64,000 nt of DNA, taken from contig JAQGDQ010000069.1 in the NCBI GenBank assembly GCA_030141605.1, positions 129,126 to 193,125 on the forward strand. Direction: 5' to 3'. The translations under genes and the position numbers were made by a program. Under the pieces are notes generated by a model. It made no database searches. It was given only the letters and a program-made list of their open reading frames with translations, and was not told the DNA's origin. Each line of letters starts with the position of its first letter. Positions within the stretch are counted from its first letter, which is position 1. Positions 52,201-62,221 of the stretch are shown here, piece after piece. This DNA is from Tubiluchus corallicola. Taxonomy: Eukaryota > Priapulida > Priapulimorpha > Priapulimorphida > Tubiluchidae.

Positions 52201-55200
52201 AACGTTACATTGGCAAATCTAACATTTCTAAATGCATTAGGACTAAAATATACTGATTTCATTTTGAAAGCATTAATTACAATATCATTATGTTTAGCAT
52301 ATTCTTCACAACAATCAAGCAATTATTGTAATGACTGTGTAGAGGGAGCAATTAAACACAGATCGTCAGCATAAAATAAGTGATTAATGGGTGTACCACT
52401 TAAACAACAAGAGGCAGGCTTCATAGTTGATAACTTTTTTCAAAGATCATTAATATATTGTGAATATATTAGGGGCGATAGGACACCACCTTGATGAACT
52501 TCATTACTGACAGAAAGATTTACCCCATTTTATGCTGATGCGCTGCGTGGCATGCCAAAATTTAAGTAATCCTAGTACAGGTGTCGGCAAATCCATACCT
52601 TCTAATCTTTGAAACAGGAGATGATTATTTACACTATCAAAAGCCTCGCTGGCATCTACGAAGCACACAAAGGCAGGACTAGCATGACTTTTGTACATAT
52701 GAAGGATTTCCTTTAGTGCATATATACACAGATTAGTTCCATGTTTCTTTTTAAAACCTTTAAATTGGCCATAAATTTCTTGACAATGACATGCTCAATA
52801 ACTTTACTACTTACAGCAGAGATAGCTATAGGTCTATAGTTACCACAGCTACAGTAGGCGCCGTTCTTAATAGACTCACTATGGGACTGAAGTGTTTTGA
52901 CCTAATTAACCGACTGAACCTATTAAACGATGGGTATAGTATTACTGTATACAAGTATGTGTCGTCAGTTTAAAAACATTTTAAAATATTAATTTATATA
53001 AGTAATTTACCAATAAATTAAAAAGTATATTTTTCTAAATCACGCAAGTCTGTTTATTCGCAAAAACAATGGAAATACGTCCAAGGTCGACTGATTAATT
53101 TTTTGTGACAAGATGGGTCAGAAAGTTCTCATAATCATAAAAACGTTTAACTGTTGTTGTATGATACACAAATATGTGCTTGAACTGTTGGTGGTGACCG
53201 TGTTTCCACTTGAGGCTTTGTTTGTAAGCTTCTGCTTGCTCTCGTGATGTACTATACTGTACCTGCATCCTTGGCATAACAGCAACAGCAAACTGATTAA
53301 ACTTTCTGGAAAAGACAGTCAGAGCTTCTAAAGCAAACCGCTAGGCAAGTGATTAAATCCTTAGCTTCCAGGAATTCTTGGGTAACGAAGTTAATTGTAG
53401 TGGACAGGCGGGTCAAAGCAAACCATTAGGCTAGAATATTAGCGTATGACAAACATTCCTGCTTACAAACAAAACGGTACTTAACATGATTGTTTCTATG
53501 TATATTATAAGACAAAAGCGAACTAAGATGATATAAAAGTCATAAAAGCTTATTAGTCACACGAAAGGGTCTTATTGAATTATGTGAAGCAAAAATATTA
53601 AGTCAATTATGCAGAGTTATTTGAGTCAATTATCCACAGTTTTTATGCAAATTTGAATAGACGCGACCCATACCATGTGTTTTTGAGTCAAATAAAAAAT
53701 TGAGTCTATTAATCGTGAGTCTATTAAGCGGCACCTACTGTAGTTTATATCCAAAGACTTGTTTTTAATAATAGGCATAATTACAGAATCAGTAAACGGC
53801 ATATAATGATGCTTGAATAAGGCAGTAAATAACAGGGCCAGTAAAACTTCTTATGCGCATACAACACGTGTTCGGAAGAAATACCATCAGCATCAGCAGC
53901 TTACGTCTTTTTAAATCATTGATTGCATTAGACACATCCCCAACAGAAATTGCAAAAGTTTGAATAGATTTATTAAACTGAGGGGCATTTAAGTCATTAA
54001 TAATGTTACTATTCTACGTGGAATTCAATAGGTTACTATAGTAGTCCCTCCACATGTTAGTGACTGTAGCTTCACCACGAGCAGTGCCAACTTGCACAGG
54101 TAACGATATTTATTGTCGTAGTGCTTTTTAAATTTGAAAAGACCTTTCATTTGAAAGACTATGAGCAAAATTGTCACACCGAGTTTTGTTTGCATTAGCC
54201 CGACAAAACGTCAAAGTAAGTTTAGTGTGCGCCAATCTTTTCGTTTTTTCAAATATGGCCCCATATCGAGGATAGTTTTGTTGTGTCCACAAAAGAAAAA
54301 TACATCTGGAGTAAGTATATTTTTGTTTTACAAACTCGTTCCAGCCTGGAACAGGTTGAAACTCATTGCAGTCCTTATTACTGTCATTAAAACATTTTTT
54401 CGTTGGAATACAATTGGCACTTGCAAGAAGCAGTGCGGAAATAATGGCAATACAAAACAAGCCTAGAATATTCTGATGAATATCTACATTATTACAGCAG
54501 CCATTGCACGCAATTACGTCATGGGGTATCACGACAGAATCCAAATTACAGCCAGATACATATGAAAAAGCTTGAGTTTGATTTTGGGTAGCCTTATCCC
54601 AATCTGCATGTTTAATATTAGAACGGTCACTAAGGCCATATACTACATCATTGCTGGTAAGAGGCACTACACCTGGATCATATGCAGAGAAAACAAGTTC
54701 CAAGTTTAGTACACAGATGACAGGAAAATGGTCATAATGCTAACATGTATAACAGGGGAAAAAACTAAGAGATGAGATCATCCTAATACAAGGGTTTTGC
54801 AAGCACGTAATGTCCTAGTCTAGTACTGCACAAACTCATTTTAACTTGTTAAAGTTAAAACAGGGTTCCCACAGAATTCTAAATAAATTTCTTTGACTTT
54901 TCCCTGACCAAATATTGATTTCCCATGACCAAGATAAACAGGAATTGCATTACCACTATACTTATTCAAACATTTTTGTGTATGGACGTTCACACATATA
55001 CTGATACATAATGTGTCAGCTAATCGTTATTCTTGGAACAGAAATCGAAACTGGGAGCCTGCCATAGCAAAATGTTATTAAACACGAATCACTGAAAAAT
55101 ATGTTTGGAAAAATATCGGTTCACAGTGATTATTTTTGAAGCCCCTTCCAATTTCCCTGACTTTCCAGGATTTTCCCTGCCTGTGGGAACTCTATAAAAG

Positions 55201-56843
55201 TTTTACATGTAGGCGTTCCGTACTACCATCTCTCATCTCCATCCCGTTCAGCCGTTTTACGATCACGTACCTTTTTGCAGGTACGAATCAGAAGCAAAAG
55301 AAAATTTACCCTTTAGCATTGCTTAGCATAGAATTAGACACAACAGCATTTGCTAGCAGGATAAGGTCGTTTGTGAATTCTTGTTGTTTATATTTAGCCT
55401 CGTCACTCTTGTCACCACCTCTAATAATATCAATATCATCAACTGTACAGAGTCCAAGAGAGGCAGTGACACTCAGTATACCTGTAATTATATTACTCTG
55501 TAAGGCTGTAGTGATTACAATAAAGCAGAACAATGCCAGTTAAATGAGAGCTGGAATGTTGTACAAAAATCACTTTTAATTATAAAACTGTGAACGTCAA
55601 CTACTAAAAACTATTTCTTGTATTAGAACGTACTTATCTGTAATAGTTGAATAAAAAATTGGGGAACAGTTTGATAAAAGAATAATCATCTTCCATAAAT
55701 TACACAGATAAAAATTATGCACTTGAATCACAAATGGAGTTTAGTTTGACAAAACATTTGTAAGATGGGTTAAATATACAAGTCAAAACTGCACTAATAA
55801 AATCTACAAAACTTCTGTCTTGCCATAGTAGTTAAAATTGTAATGATAACTAAAAATGAATGAGTTTCTTCGATTATTTTTTTGCGTATAATTTGAGGAA
55901 GTGAGGAAAATATATTATGCAGCTCTTTAGTCCTTACGTTCTATACGTGGATCATTCTTAGATCGCGGTGGAACTGGAGCAGTGTTCAATTGCTCTTCAA
56001 GGATAGGATCCAGCCTAAAATAAATTAAGACTGAAAAACCAGTAAACTGCAGGTAATTATAACTTAATTGCAATAATTAATAGTTGTTGCGAAGAAATTT
56101 AAAAATAGCCATAATACAATGGACCATGATGCAACAGAAATATTTAGAAACAGATAGATCACTGAAATATTTGAAAATAAGACCAAACCGTGATTAGGAA
56201 AAATAACTATATTGCACAACAGCACAAAAAATGCCAGGCATTGCAGGAAGCGGTTGCCAGTAATGACGACTTACTGAGTCAAAAGCCACTGCAAAAATTT
56301 AACTCGTGTCTCCCCCTGTTGATAAATTAGTGTCTCAAGAAATTCAGCATCATCACCATTCAGATCAATGAATGGACAATGAAGTTCCTAAAAAAATAAA
56401 GTATATCTAACAACTCAGATCAATTGGCCTATAATATATAGCTTACTAGAGTATAAAGACACACATTTGCAACAAAGTTACACAATTTAATTGACCAAAA
56501 TGAAAAGAAGTAACATAATTGAAATTTTAATTTTTATGAAGTCACGCTTAATTACTGTTTCAACAAGCCATCGTGCATCCAAACTTTCAAATACGTATGG
56601 TCAATGAAATACTTGACCCTTAAAGTCTGTAGGTAACTGTTCAGTATTTTCTCTGGCATTGTCAACTTTTGCAACAAACTGTCAAATGGCAACGAGTGGC
56701 ACACGTCAACTAAATTTTGAAATCGTACCTAAGACACCGCAAGCAAGATATTATGTTTCTGTAAATACGAAAGATAAGATTGAAAAGTAAGAACATTGAG
56801 ATTTAAGTCAAACCTTTAATGCAGCTTTTATTCTATTCTTCAT
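46280..56843 (-). CDS. HAUS7: HAUS augmin-like complex subunit 7
   Basis: HAUS7 is part of the eight-subunit augmin complex, which recruits gamma-tubulin to spindle microtubules for branching nucleation. Firm exons 5' to 3': 56387-56275, 56014-55938, 55505-55310, 51404-51231, 50215-50119, 48366-48169, 47361-47262, 46398-46280, all GT..AG with agreeing phases (358 codons including stop). Family matches: ELHCPFIDL and RVKFLQWLL at the N-terminus, LCTVDDIDIIRGG in exon 3, RRLNFVLSEFKQLALNFNIS and TISPLGETMATIHQMLTNF in exon 6. The C-terminal half should be helical coiled coil. The N-terminal exon is uncertain: 56843-56814 gives MKNRIKAALK in phase and 367 aa in total (human about 368), but its donor GTTTGA is weak. 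The 3.9-kb intron after exon 3 was enlarged by a LINE, a nested Tigger-like element and an hAT-like element. Minus-strand AATAAA lies at 46128-46133. Confidence 0.85.
51655..54745 (-). mobile_element. LINE (non-LTR retrotransposon), degenerate, split by a Tigger-like insertion
   Basis: Antisense-independent element in a HAUS7 intron, same strand as the gene. In element order: the end of the endonuclease (DHFPVICVL near 54720), the linker VPGWNEFVK and FLLWTQQNYPRYGAIFE (54703-54128), the reverse-transcriptase start NYRPIAISAV (52845-52800), motif A FVDASEAFDSVNNHL (near 52670-52620), catalytic FYADDLCL (52379-52356), then LDCCEEYAKHND and KSYCSAFSFLPF (to 51942). A TTTATTTATT-type 3' end lies near 51655. 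Frames are broken by stops and shifts, so it is dead although YADD is intact. The 5' half of the endonuclease is missing. Confidence 0.85.
52852..53740 (-). mobile_element. Tigger/pogo-like DNA transposon, copy 2, nested in the LINE
   Basis: The ends are CAGTAGGCGCCGTTCTTAAT (left) and CTATTAAGCGGCACCTACTG (right), flanked by TA at 52850-52851 and 53741-53742. Its right roughly 150 bp are the reverse complement of the left end of the copy at 3588-4561, and its left end matches that copy's right end, so the two are the same family in opposite orientation. It interrupts the LINE just before the NYRPIAIS motif, so it arrived after the LINE. No recognisable transposase frame remains in the 889 bp. 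Confidence 0.85.
54861..55194. mobile_element. hAT-like MITE, degraded
   Basis: CAGGGTTCCCACAG at 54861-54874 is mirrored by CTGTGGGAACTCTA at 55181-55194, with 10 bp perfectly inverted (GTTCCCACAG / CTGTGGGAAC). Inner TTCCCTGAC-type repeats also recur on both sides. A CAGGGTTCCC start is typical of an old hAT MITE group. I do not see a clear 8-bp target duplication, so the outer ends may be mutated. It lies in the HAUS7 intron between the LINE and exon 3. Confidence 0.6.
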
Positions 56844-57217
56844 AAGTTCATTAAAGAATTATTATTCTTCATTATTATTAAAGAATGATATGCGGCGTTC
56901 ATGAATCAATAAACTAGCAAATAACGAAACAAAACTAAAATGCTCGTGAAAATGGCTTTTCCCTAAAGTCTTCGTAGGTGTGACATAAAAATTTAGCACT
57001 GGGAATAAAGCAAACTACTATTCCACTATTAACTTATTTGTTGAAACTAACGAATGAACTAAAAGAAAAATGCACAAAATTGCTTAAAAACAACGTTTGA
57101 AAAATACATCTGTCATATTCACAATGTGGCACATCTTTCAATTGCTCATTGCAGTGTCAGTGCAGTGTGCTTCTTCCAACGAACCTCACTGTTTACTGCC
57201 CACTGAATAGTGAATAC

Positions 57218-57640
57218 TAGGGATGAGCATCGAACGTTCGAGTTCGAACATTCGAATCGAATTCGAACGCTCGAATTCGATTCGAACGAGTTTTTTTAGT
57301 TCAAACTCGATTCGAATCCAAAACTATAGATTCGAACAATTCAGCACTTCAATCGCATATGTTCCTGATCACTAAAACGATTGAAACATCATGCAATTAG
57401 CATAATTTGGCTGTGATTTCTGCGCACAACTGTAAACAAATTACTAGTCGTTTTATTGCAGAACAAAATCTAGTGATATGCATGATCTTTGTAAGACTAA
57501 TTTTTACTGGTGGTTCGAAAACTTGTTCGAAAATCGTTCAATCTCAATTCGAATTCGAAACACTGAAGTTTGGTTCGATTCGAAAGTCACAAATTCGGTT
57601 CGATTCGAATTCGCTTTCTGACAGAGAATGCTCACCCCTA
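57218..57640. mobile_element. hAT-like MITE with TTCGAA-rich ends, 423 bp
   Basis: Terminal inverted repeats TAGGGATGAGCAT and ATGCTCACCCCTA are flanked by an exact 8-bp direct repeat GTGAATAC (57210-57217 and 57641-57648). Subterminal arrays of TTCGAA, TTCGAATC and GAATTCGAA occupy about 57228-57320 and 57535-57615, in inverted relation. TAGGG(A/G)TG ends and an 8-bp duplication indicate hAT. No transposase is present; the open frame 57407-57703 runs across the right end into flanking DNA and is not a gene. Confidence 0.88.
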
Positions 57641-58458
57641 GTGAATACCCAGTGTCCAAGTCACGTAAAATGTAAAAACTCAAAACAGGAGAATGGTTTC
57701 TAGAAATAAGTTGGCTGCAGTATTCGTGGTACTTTGTAAATTTTGCCAGAATTTTACCAAAAAAGAAAAAAATTATAAATCAGGCATTCTTCCAACTGAT
57801 ATGAATTCAGTGTATCTCACGACAGTATTGGAAGTGATGCTGACAAGCCACTGCTCACTGATATGGCATTGTCTATTTTTTTACTGGATTACTGCCATGT
57901 GCTTACCTGTCTTGAGGGCAGCTTTCTTTTATTTTAGAATTATGCTTGCTTAGTAATAGACATGATGGGCGTAATGATGACAATGATGATCTTTTACTGC
58001 TAGTAACTTATCTAGTTTGTTACTCGTATTATGGCAAAAATGTTACTGAAAGCCTTTTAAAAGAGAAATGCGTTAATGTTAAGAGGTAAGAGCACGTTGG
58101 CTGCTTACCTATAACATACATGGTATATTATCATTCCACACGCCAGTAATTTTTGAATCAACATTAATTGTTTCGTCCTATTTTATTTTTGACATTGCAT
58201 AACGATAAAAATGGAGAACTAAAAAGTTTACAGTAACCTTGCTAAAAAGCTGTAAATGCATACAAGGCAATAAATCAATATTGCATATTATGAATTTATG
58301 GCTACACATATAGGTGTAATTTGTCAAAATAAAAGAATAACGTTTTTTTTAGTGTTTGCACCCGTAAGATGGAACAGAAGGTCAAGCTACAGGCGTTACT
58401 AAAAAAGCACACCTGTGGGCCTGGCTGAAGATGTTCAATCACGTGCCAGGGTCCTTAC

Positions 58459-58486
58459 CCACTCAGAAGCTGCAGCGGTGACGTCA
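58459..58486 (-). promoter_or_regulatory. CRE palindrome followed by a splice donor; candidate HAUS7 promoter and first exon
   Basis: TGACGTCA at 58479-58486 lies in a locally GC-richer stretch. On the minus strand it is followed within 25 bp by a good donor, AGTGG|GTAAGG (exon side ending at 58459). This resembles the muskelin promoter at the other end of the window. An ATG just upstream would read MSVTSPLQLLS and end in phase 2. This could be the HAUS7 first exon, coding or not, but no acceptor clearly joins it to the firm exons. Confidence 0.3.
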
Positions 58487-60444
58487 CACTCATTCTACCA
58501 TTTGCAAACGTAATGTTAATTCTAACCATTGAGGGCCTTTTAAAGTATTTTTAGATTTATGGAGTAGTGCATGTTTTCTTTTTTTGGACCGTTTGATAGA
58601 GTCAAAAATACAGTACACGCAGTAACAGTAACTGGTTATTGTGCAACTGAAGAGAAACCCAAAATGATGTGTAATAGCGTAACAGGTACAGTCACAGGTA
58701 CCGCATTAATTATCGCAAATACAAGAAGTAGATATGACAACGGAATGTTCATCTCTAGATTTCTAGTACTGCGCATTATTTAAAGAGGCCTTTCCCTTAA
58801 TAACTACTGTTACTTTGCATTAATTAGGAGTTTAAGACACCACGAGAACCATGATTTCCGTGAAGTAACATAGTCACTAACAGCTTTAACTAATATCTTT
58901 ACGAAACGAGTTGGTCAGGTTGAACCGGTCCGAGGCAGCACATGAATTTGTTTCACCGGGGCTGGGAATAATGACATCGTCTACAAGGAATTCATTTTAC
59001 CTGTAGGCGTCTACACTAACTTGTTTACTTTTTTGAGCAATAAGTTTTTGCGAAGCGCCTCACGATGCGAAACAAAATAATGGAAAATTTTGACTGTTGT
59101 CACGGACAAGTAAATTACGAGTTCCTGGAACGTGCTTTGCATCATGAACATAAACAGTACTCTTACTGTATTACTGAATTACAAGTAACAGAATAAAATT
59201 AATGCGGTACTGCATACGCGTCTATGAACAAACTACAATCTAAAACCGAAACTCGATCGCACACTAAATGCGAAAGATTGTTATGGAAATAATAAAAACG
59301 AAAAAACACATTAATTATTTATGAAAAATGTGTCATAAGGGGTAAATAGATCAACCAATAACAAATTATTCTCTATGTGCGCGCATTCCATAGACAAGAC
59401 TTACGGCGACTGAATGAATACGTGTGAACAATAACTGATCCTTAACAGGCTCACTGCGTACTTACAACAGCAGCCTAAATGAAGAAACGTTTGGCAAGAT
59501 TAGCAAATGAATGGATGACCACAAGAAACATTGCTTCTAGGCTGTTTTTTGGCTGCCACACTGTCCTACTATTTATCTCGTCGAGGGAAGATTGATAAAC
59601 ACCTAACACAGCTAGCATACCTTCTAGTTGTAGAGTGCTGGACACCGATCGTAATGTGCCAAGCTATATAAAATAGGGCGTATGATAACAATCATGTATG
59701 GTATTAATAAAATTTTAAAATCATGACTTCGTTTAATGGAAGTGTTTGCATTTATAAGTAAATCTACTATTTTGCTGTTTCTTCTCTAAAAATTTTCAGT
59801 CCTTTCTATCATTTTTGTTACACTAATTTTCGTTTTGCAACACACTCATATCTTTACATGTGCTGTGTCCCGTTGCACATTCGCAATCAGCGTTATGTAA
59901 TAATTCAACATCATTGTGTGAAACGTTTGCACATCGCTTCGCATTATTTCATCATCATTCCAACGTTCACTCAGCATTGTGGAACAGGACGTGACTACTT
60001 GCCTAGTAAATTAGACTATTTACACAAATCCACGCACTTACAACGACATAATTATCAATACCTGACTTAGCGAGGTCAGATATCAAGCACGTTGTTAAAT
60101 TAGTACGCTTGCATAATTCTGCTATCTTGTCCGCAGCAATGTGAAAGGTCGTTCAATCAAGCACAGCCTTGATGCTTAATTCAACTAAGTAACGTTCAAT
60201 TCATCTAAGTAGGATTGCCACATGAATAAAACAAGGCTTGGTGATTACGTCTAAAGTGCATTTGACCTCTTGATACTTTCAATACTCACCAGGGACGAAA
60301 CGTTAAGACACGACTTCTAAACTTACTTGCTTCAGGCATAAAAACAGCACTATGCAATAAAATAGCTGCAATTTTCACCTTGTTTACAATAAAAAAAACT
60401 CTATAGACTTTGGTGCTGCTGAATTAATTAATATCAAAATAAAC

Positions 60445-60450
60445 TTTATT
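60445..60450 (-). terminator. Poly(A) signal, candidate for the BTG-family mRNA
   Basis: Minus-strand AATAAA in an AT-rich context about 1.3 kb after the BTG-family stop codon. No other gene on this strand lies between, so it is a reasonable 3' end for a long BTG 3' UTR. Closer alternatives cannot be excluded. Confidence 0.35.
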
Positions 60451-60719
60451 CCACCTGTACATGTCGTATGGTACACAAAAAAAAATAGTCGAAGCCACTT
60501 AAAAAGCTGACTTCTTACTCACTATTTTTACAACTTATGTACAATGCTTTAAGAATGTTATCTCGTATGTACAGTAATGGAAAAATAAATGAATAAATGA
60601 CTATACAATAAAACTAAATTTACAAGAAAGCATGCATAATAATTGGATGACCCTTTTAACCTCCAGTATAACTTACTATTATACAGGTCTGCCGAAAATA
60701 AAAGATAAAAAAATTAATA

Positions 60720-61050
60720 CAAACAAGAATATTAAGCAATCATTAACATACGACGCAATGTACATCACATATTTAGATAACTTAACCCCAATGACAGAAA
60801 TAGCATCAAAATTGCACAGAACTGACATTTAAAACATAAAAATATTAGTACATTTTAAAACCATAAATTAGAAGACATGACACCATAACATGGAAACTGA
60901 AGAATTATAAATGGCAAACAATATTAAGCAGTCATTAAAAACAAAATGCAGCATACATGTATTAAGTTAACTCTCAATAACTTGAATGGGTTAAATCTAA
61001 AAATATTGGTATGTTTTTAAAGCACAAATTATAGGATATGGCATCAGTAG
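60720..61050. repeat. Diverged tandem duplication, period about 190 bp, in the BTG 3' flank
   Basis: The block beginning AATATTAAGCAATCATTAA near 60727 and ending around AAAAATATTAGTA..CATAAATTAGAAGACATG recurs near 60917 as AATATTAAGCAGTCATTAAA and, further on, AAAAATATTGGTA..CACAAATTATAGGATATG. Spacing of the matching blocks is kept, so this is an old head-to-tail duplication. Confidence 0.55.
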
Positions 61051-61747
61051 TGAGACTAAAATGTCACATCACAGAAGTAAAGTCACCAAACACATTTAAA
61101 ACATTGTACAATTTAACTGAGCAATTTCGGTCATTAAAGGGTTAATCAGTCAGGCCATCATTGTTATGATTATGACTTACAAGCAGCTACAGTGAATCAC
61201 ATACCTTCACTAAATTGACCTTATCACCTTACGCAAACATCTAAAACTTCAAGAATGACAGATATTATTGGATATTATTAAAATGCAAATATACTACACA
61301 TCACAGAATCTAGGTTGGCTTGGGTCATAAAATTTACAGTCATCTGCTAAAAATTTCAGTACAGACTAATGATGATGATTGACAAGATGACTATTGACAA
61401 GATACATCTAGCAAGATTCTAACATCTAGACTAGACAAAAATATAATATTAATGTGTTGATGTATCAAAACATGGGCAGGTAGAATTAACACTTTCTGAT
61501 ATCACAGAAATAGTACAATTCTCCTACAAAAGCTTTTAAGCTAGCCCTGAGGACGCTGTCCTGTACAATCACAGTTTAATAGCCCAACAATGAAAGACCA
61601 ATTGATGATGTCGTAATACTTTTCAAAATGCTAGCTTATTAGATAGACGATATCAAAATCATAGTCCCTGAAAGCTCAAGTCCATTCACAAGTGAGATCT
61701 TAAATTCTCTGTGCAAGATAAAATCCAGGTTGGTCACAGTTAAAAGT

Positions 61748-62221
61748 TTAGCTGCTTACAAATGTTGCTATTTGTCCAAGTTTTTGAAATTCTAAAAAGG
61801 ACATTCCATGACTTTTATTACAAGATTTCTTTGATCGCTTTGACTTCTGAGGTTTGAACTCATACAAGACACAGATGCTACCATTTTCTCCAATTCTATA
61901 TGAAACCTCGCCTGGATCCACCCACATCGTCAACTCTTTGGGAAGGGAAGTGTATAAGAGATCTTCGTCTAGTCCACTCGCTGAACCAGCTTTGATTATA
62001 AGTGGATCAACCTTGTGATAAAGACGAACACAACGGTATCCGCTTCCCTTAAAAGGTGCTTCAGGAAACCAATGAGTCTTATAATGTGACATCATTACGT
62101 CCCGTAGATTTGCGCCGAACTTATCTAACGTTTCCACTGATATCGACGGATTTCCAGCTTTCAAAAGTTTTTTCACAAAGTCCACGGCTGATATCACTTC
62201 GTTTCTCATTAATGCCATCAT
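61748..62221 (-). CDS. BTG: BTG/Tob-family antiproliferative protein (BTG1/2-like)
   Basis: BTG/Tob proteins bind the CAF1 deadenylase of the CCR4-NOT complex, promote poly(A) shortening and restrain cell proliferation. The 157-residue frame is nearly all APRO domain. Box A is at about 47-67 (HWFPEAPFKGSGYRCVRL) and Box B at about 93-113 (LPKELTMWVDPGEVSYRIG), followed by GSICVLYEF, which is closest to BTG1/BTG2. The tail is basic (KPQKSKRSKKSCNKSH) and ends MSFLEFQKLGQIATFVSS. Vertebrate BTG1/2 have one intron inside the APRO domain; this copy has none there. GTAAGC overlaps the end of the frame (ATTT|GTAAGC near 61760), so a further 3' exon is possible, but I found none. The start is the upstream of two adjacent ATGs. 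Confidence 0.93.
   Translation of the reverse strand: MMALMRNEVISAVDFVKKLLKAGNPSISVETLDKFGANLRDVMMSHYKTHWFPEAPFKGSGYRCVRLYHKVDPLIIKAGSASGLDEDLLYTSLPKELTMWVDPGEVSYRIGENGSICVLYEFKPQKSKRSKKSCNKSHGMSFLEFQKLGQIATFVSS

Noticed and set aside
57228-57615. Short regularly spaced repeats that might suggest a CRISPR-like array
   Set aside because: The TTCGAA units have no constant repeat/spacer structure and lie inside a bounded hAT-like element in a eukaryotic genome.
58571-58783. Plus-strand open frame of 70 codons near the CRE at 58.48 kb
   Set aside because: No homology recognised; the CRE fits better with a minus-strand transcript because of the adjacent donor.
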